In this document: piece by piece, positions 8,032 through 16,282 of the stretch
Layout of the letters: every line of letters starts with the position of its first letter
Numbering within the stretch: the first letter of the stretch is position 1
NCBI GenBank assembly: GCA_014337915.1
Contig: QUBU01000003.1
Span: forward strand, 1-64,000
Reading direction: 5' to 3'
Length of the DNA stretch: 64,000 nt
Source of the DNA: Gammaproteobacteria bacterium
Lineage (GTDB): Bacteria > Pseudomonadota > Gammaproteobacteria > Steroidobacterales > GCA-2729495
Notes under the pieces: generated by a model
What the model was told of the DNA's origin: nothing
The model's input: the letters and a program-made list of their open reading frames with translations, nothing else
Database searches by the model: none
Position numbers and translations under genes: made by a program

Positions 8032-8817
8032 CTACTGCCGCGCGCCATTGCGGAATTCACCCATCTCCAGCAGCTGCCCGTCGCCCGCGTAGGTTTCGAA
8101 GCGGCCGTCGAGGACTCCGAACCGGTAGTGCCCGCGGCTTTTCAGCTGGCCGTTCGGGTGATAGGACTCGCAGCTGCCGTCACGCTTGCCGTCACGGTAG
8201 TTTTCCCGCAGCTGCAGCTGGCCATCGTCGTAGAACAGTTCGAGCATTCCGTCCACGGCATCGTTGCGGTAGCTGGCTTTCAGCCGCAGCTCGCCATTGC
8301 GATGGAATTCCTCCCAGGGGCCGCTGCGCTTGCCCTCGCGAAACTCGCCCCGGGCCTGCAACTGGCCGTTCTCGTGGTATGCCTCGTACGGCCCTTCGCG
8401 CAGATCGTTCCGGTGGCTGCCACGCGAGCGCAGCTGGCCGTTGCTGTAGTGGACCTCGAACGGCCCGTTGCGCAGGTCCGAGACGAAGCTGCCGCGCGAG
8501 CGCAGCTGGCCGTTCGGGTGGAAAAGCTCCCAGGGCCCGTCTTTCTTGTCGTGCTTGTACTCCTGCCGTTCACGCAGCTGCCCGCTGGAATGAAACCACT
8601 CCTGCACCCCGTGCAGCTGGCCCTTCAGATAGTTTCCACGGAAACCGACCTGGCCGTTGGCAAAGCGGGTCTCCACCACACCCTCGGGAGGGCCAGCGCC
8701 GTTGCTGTTCGCCGGCAGGACCTGGGCTTCGTCGGGATCCACGGCTCCGCTGGCAGCGGGCGGCGCAGTCGCTCCGGGTGCCGTCCAGGCACGGATCAGC
8801 GACTTGAAAAAAGCCAT
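8032..8817 (-). CDS. MORN/YwqK-type repeat protein (2)
   Basis: A 261-residue protein with a short N-terminal helix (AFFKSLIRAW), a low-complexity linker to about residue 45, and about nine MORN_2 repeats such as GPWELFHPNGQLRSRG. The ATG at 8817 follows GGAGGGAAA and is preferred over a frame that could be extended upstream to 8949. Repeats are more regular than in the downstream neighbour, which suggests duplication within the pair. No catalytic motif. It is transcribed away from the Nod-like gene; the 308-base gap holds the FNR box at 9032 and no other gene. Confidence 0.75.
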   Translation of the reverse strand: MAFFKSLIRAWTAPGATAPPAASGAVDPDEAQVLPANSNGAGPPEGVVETRFANGQVGFRGNYLKGQLHGVQEWFHSSGQLRERQEYKHDKKDGPWELFHPNGQLRSRGSFVSDLRNGPFEVHYSNGQLRSRGSHRNDLREGPYEAYHENGQLQARGEFREGKRSGPWEEFHRNGELRLKASYRNDAVDGMLELFYDDGQLQLRENYRDGKRDGSCESYHPNGQLKSRGHYRFGVLDGRFETYAGDGQLLEMGEFRNGARQ

Positions 8818-9031
8818 TTTCCCTCCGTCCTGCTGGAGTGGCCTGTGGCGTCCGCGCGACCAGCCGGTTCGCGCGGGACGGAACATCCCGATTTTTGTAA
8901 GACCTCCATCTGCGGTCAATAAGTAGAGTACCCAAGGCGGGCGTTTCACCGGCGATGCTTCCGCTGGCTGTCGCTCTGTTTCGTGCTAGGTAATTTCCCG
9001 TACAGGAGTACTCGTTATTCCGTTCACGAAC

Positions 9032-9045
9032 TTGATCTAGATCAT
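9032..9045 (+). promoter_or_regulatory. FNR box upstream of the Nod-like gene
   Basis: TTGAT-CTAG-ATCAT differs from the FNR consensus TTGAT-N4-ATCAA only at the last base. Its centre is 87 bases before the ATG at 9126; class II activation would place the transcription start near 9080. It is the best FNR-type site noticed in the window and argues that the gene is switched on when oxygen is low. Confidence 0.75.
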
Positions 9046-9125
9046 GACCGGAAAAGCAGGGGCGATGCACCCTGCAATCACCATTTCGGTCGGGAGTGGC
9101 GACTCTAAACGCAGGAGCCATAGTC

Positions 9126-11537
9126 ATGAGTACAAATGCAGCAAACGTGAGTACCGGCGACTCCAATCTGGCAATGTGGTTGCTGAACAAGAAAAACTGG
9201 TTCACGCATTTCCTGATTGTCGCCATTATCAGTATCGCGGGCCTGGTCTACCTTGGCAGGGAGACCTACGTCGGTTCACCCCCACTCGCGAATTTCGTCA
9301 CCTCCAGCGGCCAGGTGGTGATGACAACGGAGCAGCTGGCACGCGGCAAGGAGATCTTCCACCTCCGTGGCCTGATGCTCTATGGCTCATTCTGGGGTGA
9401 CGGTGCCGAGCGTGGCCCGGATTTCACCGCTGATTCGATGCACCGGATCGGTGCCTCGATGCGCTCGTACTACGAGGAGGAGACCAAGCGCCGCACCGGC
9501 GCCCAGTCCCTCACCGAATACGAGAAAGACGCCATCGCACAGCGGGTTCTCCGGGAGATGCACGGCAACACGTACAGCGCCGAGGCCGGGACGATCACCC
9601 TGAATGACGCCCAGGTGTTTGCGTACGACGAGTTGCTGACGCACTACACGCGGATGTTCACCGACGCGACCTATCCGGACCACATGGATCCGATCAACCA
9701 GGTGTCCGGCGAGCAGAACCTGCGTGACCTGACGGCCTTCTTCTACTGGGGTGGCTGGGTCTCCGCGGCCAACCGCCCGGGTGAAGAGTACAGCTACACG
9801 CACAACTGGCCGTATGAGCCCGAGGTTGGCAACGTGCCGACCACGGCCACGTTCATCTGGACCTTCATCTCCATCTTCGCGCTGTGGGTCGGCATCAGCG
9901 TCGTGCTGTACGTCTACGGCCAGATGAAGGAACAGCCGGTCGACGTGTTCTCGCAGGAAGGCGCCAACGGCCACTCACTGACGACTTCCGACCTCGAGAA
10001 CGGCTACGTCCGCGAAACCCAGCGCAGCACCTACAAGTTCTTCGCCCTGGCGATGATCGTGTTTGGGCTGCAGGTGCTGGGCGGCGTGGTCAGCGCCTGG
10101 GACTTCATCCGGCCGTTCGGCATCAACCTCAATGAACTGCTGCCGTTCACCGTATCGCGCAGCTACCACGCGATCCTGCAGATCTACTGGTTCTTCATGT
10201 GCTGGGTGGGATACACGATCTTCTTCCTGCCGCGCCTGACGAAGGTGCCGAAGGGCCAGAATTTCCTGATCAACCTGCTGTTCGTCATGTCGGTCATCGT
10301 CGCCCTCGGCTGCGTCTTCGGCATCTATGCCGGCCAGCGCGGCTGGATCGATGACAAGATGGCCTACCTGTTCGGCAGCCAGGGCTGGGAGTTCATCGAG
10401 CTGGGTCGTGTCTTCCAGTGGATCCTGCTGGCGGCCTTCTCGCTGTGGATCTACATCATCTACCGTGGCGTGAAGCCCTGGATCAGCGTGAAGAACGTCT
10501 GGTCGGTGCCGGCCTGGCTGCTCTGGGGCAGCGGCGTGATGGTGCTGTTCCTGTTCTTCAGCGTCCTCATGACGCCGGATTCCAACTTCGCCATCTCCGA
10601 CTACTGGCGCTGGATGACGGTGCACATGTGGGTGGAGGTCACCTTCGAGGTTTTCACGACCGTGATTGTGGCCTACCTGCTGGTACAGATGGGCCTGGTG
10701 ACCCGGATGATGGCCGAGCGCGTCATCTTCCTGGCCGTCATGCTGTTCTTCGTGACCGCCATCAACGGCATCTCCCACAACTTCTACTGGATTGCGAAGC
10801 CGACGGGCATCATCGCGGTGGGCAGCGTGTTCTCCACGCTGCAGGTGCTGCCGCTGCTGCTGCTCACCCTTGATGCCTGGCAGATGCGCCAGGAGGGTGG
10901 CCGTGCCCACGAGTTCCGCGTCCAGGGCAAGCAGGTCGTGGTGATGGAAGGCGTGTGGCTGTTCATCCTTGGCGTCAACTTCTGGAACATCTTCGGCGCC
11001 GGGGTGTTCGGTTCGCTGATCACGCTGCCGATCGTCAACTACTACGAGCACGCCACCTACATGACCGGCAACCACGCACATGCCGCCATGTTCGGTGTGA
11101 AGGGCAACGTCGCCCTGGCTGGCATGCTGTTCTGCCTCCAGCACCTGTTCCAGAAGTCTGCCTGGAACGAGAAGCTGGTGCGGACGGTGTTCTGGTCCTT
11201 CCAGATCGGCCTGGCGCTGATGATGTTCCTCGACCTGTTCCCGGTGGGCCTGTACCAGATCTACGTGGTGCTGACCGAGGGCCTCTGGTACGCACGGTCG
11301 ACCGACGTGATCATGGGCCCGGTGTTCGCGACGCTGACCTACCTGCGTTCGATCGGCGGTGCCGTGTTCATCTTCGGTGGCCTGATCCCGATCATCTACT
11401 TCGTGCTCTCCGGCGCTGGCCGGCTGCGCAAGGAAGTGGACGTGACCACCGACGAGTGGGCGCAGTACCACAAGGAATACGGCAACGAAGGCGGCAAGGA
11501 GTGGGCGGCACAGGAGGAGCCGAAGGTTTCCCGCTAG
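9126..11537 (+). CDS. nod: Putative nitric oxide dismutase (Nod), qNOR-like with His-to-Asn active-site change
   Basis: An 803-residue heme-copper-superfamily membrane protein of the quinol NO reductase (NorZ) architecture: first helix at about 26-44, a periplasmic cytochrome c-like domain without a CxxCH heme motif to about 240, then twelve or so helices. Low-spin heme His348 (VSRSYH) and the pair His650/His652 (NHAHAAMFG) are kept. The metal-site motif HMWVE (His500, Glu504) is kept, but the normal His-His pair is His551-Asn552 (ISHNFYW). As I recall, Asn here is the mark of Nod from Methylomirabilis and strain HdN1, proposed to make N2 and O2 from two NO. Glycine after WVE is also replaced, by Val. 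The start follows AGGAG; an in-frame GTG at 9096 lacks support. Single-gene unit: FNR box before, terminator after. A diverged NO reductase remains possible. Confidence 0.82.
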   Translation: MSTNAANVSTGDSNLAMWLLNKKNWFTHFLIVAIISIAGLVYLGRETYVGSPPLANFVTSSGQVVMTTEQLARGKEIFHLRGLMLYGSFWGDGAERGPDFTADSMHRIGASMRSYYEEETKRRTGAQSLTEYEKDAIAQRVLREMHGNTYSAEAGTITLNDAQVFAYDELLTHYTRMFTDATYPDHMDPINQVSGEQNLRDLTAFFYWGGWVSAANRPGEEYSYTHNWPYEPEVGNVPTTATFIWTFISIFALWVGISVVLYVYGQMKEQPVDVFSQEGANGHSLTTSDLENGYVRETQRSTYKFFALAMIVFGLQVLGGVVSAWDFIRPFGINLNELLPFTVSRSYHAILQIYWFFMCWVGYTIFFLPRLTKVPKGQNFLINLLFVMSVIVALGCVFGIYAGQRGWIDDKMAYLFGSQGWEFIELGRVFQWILLAAFSLWIYIIYRGVKPWISVKNVWSVPAWLLWGSGVMVLFLFFSVLMTPDSNFAISDYWRWMTVHMWVEVTFEVFTTVIVAYLLVQMGLVTRMMAERVIFLAVMLFFVTAINGISHNFYWIAKPTGIIAVGSVFSTLQVLPLLLLTLDAWQMRQEGGRAHEFRVQGKQVVVMEGVWLFILGVNFWNIFGAGVFGSLITLPIVNYYEHATYMTGNHAHAAMFGVKGNVALAGMLFCLQHLFQKSAWNEKLVRTVFWSFQIGLALMMFLDLFPVGLYQIYVVLTEGLWYARSTDVIMGPVFATLTYLRSIGGAVFIFGGLIPIIYFVLSGAGRLRKEVDVTTDEWAQYHKEYGNEGGKEWAAQEEPKVSR

Positions 11538-11562
11538 TCCGCTGACAACCTGAGTCCTCCGG

Positions 11563-11608
11563 CCGGGCCCTGTTGGGGTGGTGAACCCCTCCAGGGCCCG
11601 GTCTTTTT
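11563..11608 (+). terminator. Intrinsic terminator after the Nod-like gene
   Basis: Perfect 10-base stem CCGGGCCCTG (11563-11572) with CAGGGCCCGG (11592-11601), a 19-base loop that can pair further (GGGG with CCCC), then TCTTTTT. It lies 25 bases after the stop codon and separates the gene from the downstream CuA oxidoreductase cluster. Confidence 0.9.
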
Positions 11609-11730
11609 CCGGTCCCGGAGGCGGCGGCAGCTGTTCCGTTCGCGGCCGCTTCGTGCGATGTTATCGGCCGGTTGTCGCCAGCGGCGGCCGCCAGCCTGGG
11701 GCGGCCGGCCCCGGAAACACGAAGGTGCAG

Positions 11731-11910
11731 ATGGAAGTCATCTATTTCACGCTGACCGCGATAGTGCTTTATCTGGCGGCAGACTATATAGTTCGGCGTC
11801 TGGAGGCCGCCTCGGCCCTGGTCACCGAGTACCGGGCACTGGTCTTCTTCGCCGTGCTACTGGGGCTGGCGCTGGCGAGTTTCGCGCTTATCCGCAGGGT
11901 GGTGTCCTGA
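11731..11910 (+). CDS. Small two-helix membrane protein
   Basis: A 59-residue protein: helix at about residues 3-18, a charged turn (RRLEAASALVTEYR), helix at about 34-53, and a short basic end. The ATG at 11731 follows GAAGGTG. No family recognised. It sits between the terminator of the Nod-like gene and the subunit II gene and could be an accessory subunit, as short helical subunits are common in heme-copper complexes. That is inference from position only. Confidence 0.5.
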   Translation: MEVIYFTLTAIVLYLAADYIVRRLEAASALVTEYRALVFFAVLLGLALASFALIRRVVS

Positions 11911-12015
11911 AACAACGCAGGTTACGTACAACTGCTGATGTTGTTTGCCTGCGATCTGGACCAAGCTAGCCCGAATTTTTTCGGTTGGCGTTGCGCAACT
12001 CAGGGGGATGACGTC

Positions 12016-12201
12016 ATGAATGAAGACGGCGCCAAGGGCGGTATGGCCCGGCCGGGGCAGGATCCTGCAGAAAAGGTCCCGGTCTGGCAGCGGGTCTGCG
12101 ACAACCACTTCCTGCTGCTGTTCATCGGTGTCGTGGTTCCCACGGTCCTCTATATCATCTGGGGGATCATGGAGATCGCACAGATTCCCGTCGCGCCATA
12201 A
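12016..12201 (+). CDS. Single-pass small membrane protein next to subunit II
   Basis: A 61-residue protein with a hydrophilic N-terminus (to about residue 28) and one membrane helix at about 32-53. The ATG follows a GGGGG site 8 bases upstream. It ends 21 bases before the CuA subunit II gene and is probably the first gene of that operon. Small proteins at this place are usual in bacterial oxidase and NO reductase operons; the exact function is unknown. Confidence 0.6.
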   Translation: MNEDGAKGGMARPGQDPAEKVPVWQRVCDNHFLLLFIGVVVPTVLYIIWGIMEIAQIPVAP

Positions 12202-12222
12202 CCGATCCCCGGGAGCACATTC

Positions 12223-12783
12223 ATGGCAATCACGTCTCCGGCCAACCGCCTGTGGTGGAAGGAACCGATCCATCGGGTCGAACTCATCTGGATCGTCATC
12301 GCCTTCCTCTGGGGCCTGGCCATGTTCTTCACCATGGTCTACTGGCATGCGATCGGCGAACAGAACCTCGCCAACACGACCTACAAGATCGCGCCGGCGG
12401 CCTTTTCCGCCAAGGCCGAGCGCATGGCCGAGCAGTACAAGGTGCGCGACGAGCTCGGCATCCCGGTGGTGCGGCCGCCGCCGGGTGGCGATGTCTACCT
12501 GCTGGGCCGCATCTGGATGTGGTGGCCGATCCTGGAGCTGGAAAAAGGCCAGAGCTATCGCATCCACCTCTCGGCGATGGAGTATTCGCACGGCTTCTCG
12601 CTGCAGCCGGTGAACATCAACATCCAGGTGCAGCCGGGATACGAGCATGTCTTCACCATGACCCCGACTGATACCGGGCAGTTCTCCATCCTCTGCAACG
12701 AGTACTGCGGTTTTGGCCATCACACCATGGCCAGCCCCCTGTACGTGGTTGAATCGGGTGCGGCCAGGAGTCCACAGGAATGA
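12223..12783 (+). CDS. CuA-containing subunit II of a heme-copper NO reductase/oxidase (NorS-like)
   Basis: A 186-residue membrane-anchored cupredoxin. One N-terminal helix (about 21-42) anchors a periplasmic domain carrying a complete binuclear CuA site: His123 (EYSHGF) and Cys158-x-Glu160-x-Cys162-x3-His166-x2-Met169. Only one anchor helix and the short length resemble B-type or NorS-type subunits rather than the two-helix subunit II of mitochondrial-type oxidases. It should accept electrons from a cytochrome c or cupredoxin and pass them to the subunit I encoded next. Its stop overlaps the next start (ATGA). The downstream order cyoE-like, senC fits a norS-norY-senC arrangement known from ammonia oxidisers; canonical oxidase is the alternative. 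Confidence 0.78.
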   Translation: MAITSPANRLWWKEPIHRVELIWIVIAFLWGLAMFFTMVYWHAIGEQNLANTTYKIAPAAFSAKAERMAEQYKVRDELGIPVVRPPPGGDVYLLGRIWMWWPILELEKGQSYRIHLSAMEYSHGFSLQPVNINIQVQPGYEHVFTMTPTDTGQFSILCNEYCGFGHHTMASPLYVVESGAARSPQE

Positions 12784-14477
12784 GCACCTCCCAGCAGTTT
12801 CGCGTTTGCCCGACCACCGGCCTCAAGGTCTACAGCGACGCGCAGTCGCTTATCAAGGCTAATGCCGTTGCGGCGGTGATCTTCCTGGCCATTGGGGGTC
12901 TGTTCGGCCTGTCCGTCGCCCTGACGCGCTGGCCCGATGTACACCTGCTGCCCATGGACTGGTTCTACCTGGCACTGACGGCGCATGGCCTGGACGTGCT
13001 GCTGTGCTGGATCATCTTCTTCGAGGTGGCGGTACTGTACTTCGCTTCCGCGGTGCTGCTGAACTGCCGGCTGGCATCGCCGCGAACGGCATGGGTCGCG
13101 TTCTGGCTGATGATCATCGGCGCCGTGCTCACCAACATCACCATCCTGCAGGGCGATTCCACGGTGATGTTCACCTCGTATACGCCACTCAAGGCGGCAC
13201 CGAATTTCTACCTGGGGCTGATCATCTTCGCTGTCGGCGCGTTGGTCGCCTGCGGCGTGTTCTTCGGTACCCTGGTCATCGCCAAGGATGAGCGCACCTA
13301 CGAGGGCTCGGTGCCGCTGGTCACCTTCGGCGCGCTGACCGCCGCGATCATCGCCGTGTTCACGCTCGCATCCGGGGCAATCATCCTGGTGCCGACCTGG
13401 CTGTGGTCGCTCGGCTACATCAGCAACATAGACCCGCTGATGTACAAGCTGGTCTGGTGGGCCATGGGCCACTCGTCGCAGCAGATCAACGTCTCGGCGC
13501 ATGTGTCGATCTGGTATGCCGTTGCCGCCATCCTCCTGGGGGCGAAGCCGCTGTCGGAGAAGGCGAGCCGCCTGGCGTTTCTGCTCTACATCTTCTTCCT
13601 GCAGCTGGCGAGCGCCCACCACCTGCTGGTGGAGCCCGGCGTCGGCTCGGAATGGAAGATCTTCAACACCAGCTATGCCATGTACCTGGCCGTGCTCGGC
13701 AGCATGATCCATGCCATGACCGTGCCCGGGACCATTGAGGCCGCACAGCGGCGCCGGGGTTTCAACAAGGGCATGTTCGAGTGGCTGCGCAAGGCGCCCT
13801 GGGGCAACCCGGCCTTCTCCGGCGTGTTCATGTCGCTGGTGATGTTCGGCTTCCTCGGCGGCATTTCCGGCGTGGTGCTCGGCACCGAGCAGATCAACCT
13901 GATCATGCACAACACGCTGTACGTTCCCGGGCACTTCCACGCCACGGTGGTGACGGGCACGACGCTGACCTTCATGGCAGTGACCTACCTGCTGATACCG
14001 CTGCTGTTCCAGCGTGAAATCATGTTCCCGCGCCTGGCCAGGTGGCAGCCCTATGTGTTCGCCATTGGCGCCGCCGGTATCTCGCTGTTCATGATGGGTG
14101 CCGGTACGCTTGGTGTCCCGCGCCGGCACTGGGACATCACCTTCGCCGATGCCATTTTCCCGTACCAGATTCCCTCGGCCGGGTTCCTGATGATGGCCCT
14201 GAACGGCATCAGTGCGGTATTTGCCGCGACCGGCGGCATCATGTACATCGTCAACGTCGTGGCTTCGGTGTTCTTCGGCAAGCGCACTGCGGATGCACCG
14301 GCGAAGGCGAGCGCGCCGGAGCCTGTCATGGCGCGGCCGGTGGTGGCCGAGTACGGCAGTGCCGGCACCATGTACATTCCGGGCACGATTTTCCTGGTGG
14401 GCGTGTTCTTCGTCTCCTTCGTCCTGTATTACTTCGTCAACTGGAAGTACCTGGCCGAAGTCTGGCCCCTGAGGTAA
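12780..14477 (+). CDS. Heme-copper subunit I with H-x3-Q in place of H-x3-Y (NorY/eNOR-like NO reductase)
   Basis: A 565-residue protein with about 13-14 membrane helices. Low-spin heme His69 (TAHGLD), the helix VI metal ligand His231, the pair His280-His281 (SAHHLL) and the heme pair His385/His387 (GHFHAT) are all present. The residue four after His231, where O2-reducing enzymes have the cross-linked tyrosine (HPEVY), is Gln235 (HSSQQ). Loss of this tyrosine is typical of NO-reducing branches of the superfamily, so I favour a CuA-type NO reductase (sNOR/eNOR group) over a cytochrome oxidase. It is translationally coupled to the subunit II gene and followed after 7 bases by heme O synthase, which suggests an O- or A-type heme. 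Which of the two reactions it performs needs phylogeny. Confidence 0.75.
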   Translation: MSTSQQFRVCPTTGLKVYSDAQSLIKANAVAAVIFLAIGGLFGLSVALTRWPDVHLLPMDWFYLALTAHGLDVLLCWIIFFEVAVLYFASAVLLNCRLASPRTAWVAFWLMIIGAVLTNITILQGDSTVMFTSYTPLKAAPNFYLGLIIFAVGALVACGVFFGTLVIAKDERTYEGSVPLVTFGALTAAIIAVFTLASGAIILVPTWLWSLGYISNIDPLMYKLVWWAMGHSSQQINVSAHVSIWYAVAAILLGAKPLSEKASRLAFLLYIFFLQLASAHHLLVEPGVGSEWKIFNTSYAMYLAVLGSMIHAMTVPGTIEAAQRRRGFNKGMFEWLRKAPWGNPAFSGVFMSLVMFGFLGGISGVVLGTEQINLIMHNTLYVPGHFHATVVTGTTLTFMAVTYLLIPLLFQREIMFPRLARWQPYVFAIGAAGISLFMMGAGTLGVPRRHWDITFADAIFPYQIPSAGFLMMALNGISAVFAATGGIMYIVNVVASVFFGKRTADAPAKASAPEPVMARPVVAEYGSAGTMYIPGTIFLVGVFFVSFVLYYFVNWKYLAEVWPLR

Positions 14478-14484
14478 GCAGGGC

Positions 14485-15417
14485 ATGCCGGCCGAGCCTG
14501 CCGCCACGGTACTGGGCGCTGCTGCCGAATCGGCCAGCCGCGTTGCCAGGGCGCGGCAGGCGTTCTCGGTCTTCAAGCCGCGCATCGCGCTGGAGATCAC
14601 CCTGACGGCGGTGGCCGGTGCCGCGGTCACGCCGGGGCCGCCCCTGAGCCTCGCCGAGGTGCTGGCGCTGGCCCTGGCGGTGTTCCTCTCGGCAGCGGCC
14701 GCCGGCGCCTACAATCAGGTGTCGGAGCCGGATCTCGACAGCCGCATGCTGCGTACCCGACAGCGCCCGTTCGTGACCGGGCAACTGGCACCGGGTCCGC
14801 TGTGGCTGGTCGTCATCGCCGGGCTCACGGCGTTCTCGGTGGTGCTTGCCGCTGCCGTACTCAACACCATGGCCGCGGCGCAGGTGCTGCTGGGTGGGCT
14901 GACCTACGGTTACATCTACACCGCCTGGCTGAAGCGGCGCACCTGGCTGAACATCGTCATTGGCGGGCTGGCAGGCAGCTTTGCGGCGCTGGCCGGGTCG
15001 GCTGCAGTAGATCCGCAATTGCCGGCGGCTGCCTGGGTGTTCGCGGCCGCGCTGTTCTTCTGGACACCGCCGCATTTCTGGAGCCTGGCGTTCTACAACA
15101 AGCGGGACTACGCCAGGGCCGGCGTCCCCATGTTGCCGAACTTCATGGCCGACCGGCCGCTGGCTATCGTGGTCCTCGCCCATACGGTGGTGCTGGTAGC
15201 GCTGACACTGATGCCGGCGCTGCTGGTGACAGGCTGGTTCTACACGCTGTGTGCTGCCATCGGCGGCGCCTATTTCATCTGGACCAGCGCGGTTTTCGTC
15301 CACAACCCGTCCCGCAGCAATGCCATGGCCACCTTCCACGGTTCGCTGTGGCAGCTCGGGCTGCTGCTCCTCGGTGCCATTGCCAGTGCGGTGCTCTCCG
15401 GCCACCTGGCGGCCTGA
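14485..15417 (+). CDS. ctaB: Protoheme IX farnesyltransferase (heme O synthase)
   Basis: A 310-residue UbiA-family membrane enzyme that adds a farnesyl group to heme b to make heme O. The polyprenyl diphosphate-binding motif is in AYNQVSEPDLDSRMLRTRQRP, a variant of the usual NDYxDxxID with Glu in one place, and the second signature is LKRRTWLNIVIGG. About nine helices, normal length. It lies inside the subunit II/subunit I/senC operon, only 7 bases after subunit I, so it most likely supplies the heme for that enzyme. No ctaA for heme A is seen in the window. Confidence 0.88.
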   Translation: MPAEPAATVLGAAAESASRVARARQAFSVFKPRIALEITLTAVAGAAVTPGPPLSLAEVLALALAVFLSAAAAGAYNQVSEPDLDSRMLRTRQRPFVTGQLAPGPLWLVVIAGLTAFSVVLAAAVLNTMAAAQVLLGGLTYGYIYTAWLKRRTWLNIVIGGLAGSFAALAGSAAVDPQLPAAAWVFAAALFFWTPPHFWSLAFYNKRDYARAGVPMLPNFMADRPLAIVVLAHTVVLVALTLMPALLVTGWFYTLCAAIGGAYFIWTSAVFVHNPSRSNAMATFHGSLWQLGLLLLGAIASAVLSGHLAA

Positions 15418-15420
15418 GTG

Positions 15421-16251
15421 ATGGCTGGCATGTCCGTGGGCGGCCGGTTCCGCCCCGCGCTGCTGGCAGCGGCGTCTGCCCTGGTCCTGCTGTCGGCCAG
15501 CAACGGCCGTGCAGCGGCGCTCGATGAAGAGCAGGCCCTGGGCATCAGCCAGGCGGCCATCGGTCGCGAGACGGGCAATCACCGGTTCACGGACCAGCAC
15601 GGCCAGCCTCTGGAACTGGCCGCACTGCGGGGCCGGCCGGTGGTAGTGAGCTACATCTACACCAGCTGCGCATTCATCTGCCCAACCCTGACCTCGAGCC
15701 TCGCCCAGGTCGTTCGCGTGGCGCGCCAGACGCTGGGCGAAGAAGCCTTCTCGGTGGTCACCGTAGGCTTCGACACCAGGGTGGACGGCCCGGAGCAGAT
15801 GCGTCGCCATGCGGCCGAGCGCGGCATCCGGGATCCGCGCTGGTACTTCGTCAGCGGTGACGAAGCCAGCGTGGCGGCCTTCGCCGGCGAGATCGGTTTT
15901 TCCTATGCGCCGGTCGCAGGTGGGTTCGACCATCTGACACAGGTTACAATCCTCGACAGCGCAGGGCGGGTATACCAGCAGGTCTACGGGCCTGAGTTCC
16001 AGCCGCCGATGCTCGTTGATCCCCTGAAGCGGCTGGCGCTCGGCATGCCGGTGACCGAGCGGCCGTTGGCTGATTTCCTGTCCCGGGTACGCCTGTTATG
16101 CACGTCCTACGATCCCAAGAGCGGCCGCTACCGCTTCGATTACTCGCTGATCCTCGAGATTGCCATCGGGCTGAGCTGCGCCCTGCTGGTGCTGGTTTTC
16201 GTGCTGCGTTCCTGGCGGCAGGAGCAGCCCGGCACCGGTCCACGTCCCTGA
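15421..16251 (+). CDS. senC: SCO1/SenC family copper chaperone
   Basis: A 276-residue thioredoxin-fold protein with an N-terminal signal segment (about 10-32), the copper-binding C-x3-C motif at Cys83/Cys87 (CAFICP) and the third ligand His171 (FDHLTQ). A second membrane helix near the C-terminus (about 243-262) anchors it. SCO proteins deliver copper to the CuA site of subunit II, which matches the CuA gene three genes upstream. The ATG at 15421 follows the ctaB stop by 3 bases; a GTG at 15418 is an alternative. In ammonia oxidisers senC is joined to norS and norY. Confidence 0.87.
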   Translation: MAGMSVGGRFRPALLAAASALVLLSASNGRAAALDEEQALGISQAAIGRETGNHRFTDQHGQPLELAALRGRPVVVSYIYTSCAFICPTLTSSLAQVVRVARQTLGEEAFSVVTVGFDTRVDGPEQMRRHAAERGIRDPRWYFVSGDEASVAAFAGEIGFSYAPVAGGFDHLTQVTILDSAGRVYQQVYGPEFQPPMLVDPLKRLALGMPVTERPLADFLSRVRLLCTSYDPKSGRYRFDYSLILEIAIGLSCALLVLVFVLRSWRQEQPGTGPRP

Positions 16252-16282
16252 CCCGTCGCGGGTCGCTGGTGAGGGCGGTGGC

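Noticed and set aside
9975-11471. Long minus-strand frame opposite the Nod-like gene
   Set aside because: Rich in His, Gln, Arg and Glu as expected for the complement of a GC-rich membrane protein gene; no start site.
9126-11537. Reading the gene simply as norB/norZ NO reductase
   Set aside because: The overall fold fits, but the conserved His-His pair is His-Asn, so the plain label would hide the key difference.
12223-14477. Calling subunits II and I a normal cytochrome c oxidase
   Set aside because: The catalytic Tyr position of subunit I is Gln, and the subunit II anchor and length fit NorS-like proteins better. Oxidase stays as second choice.
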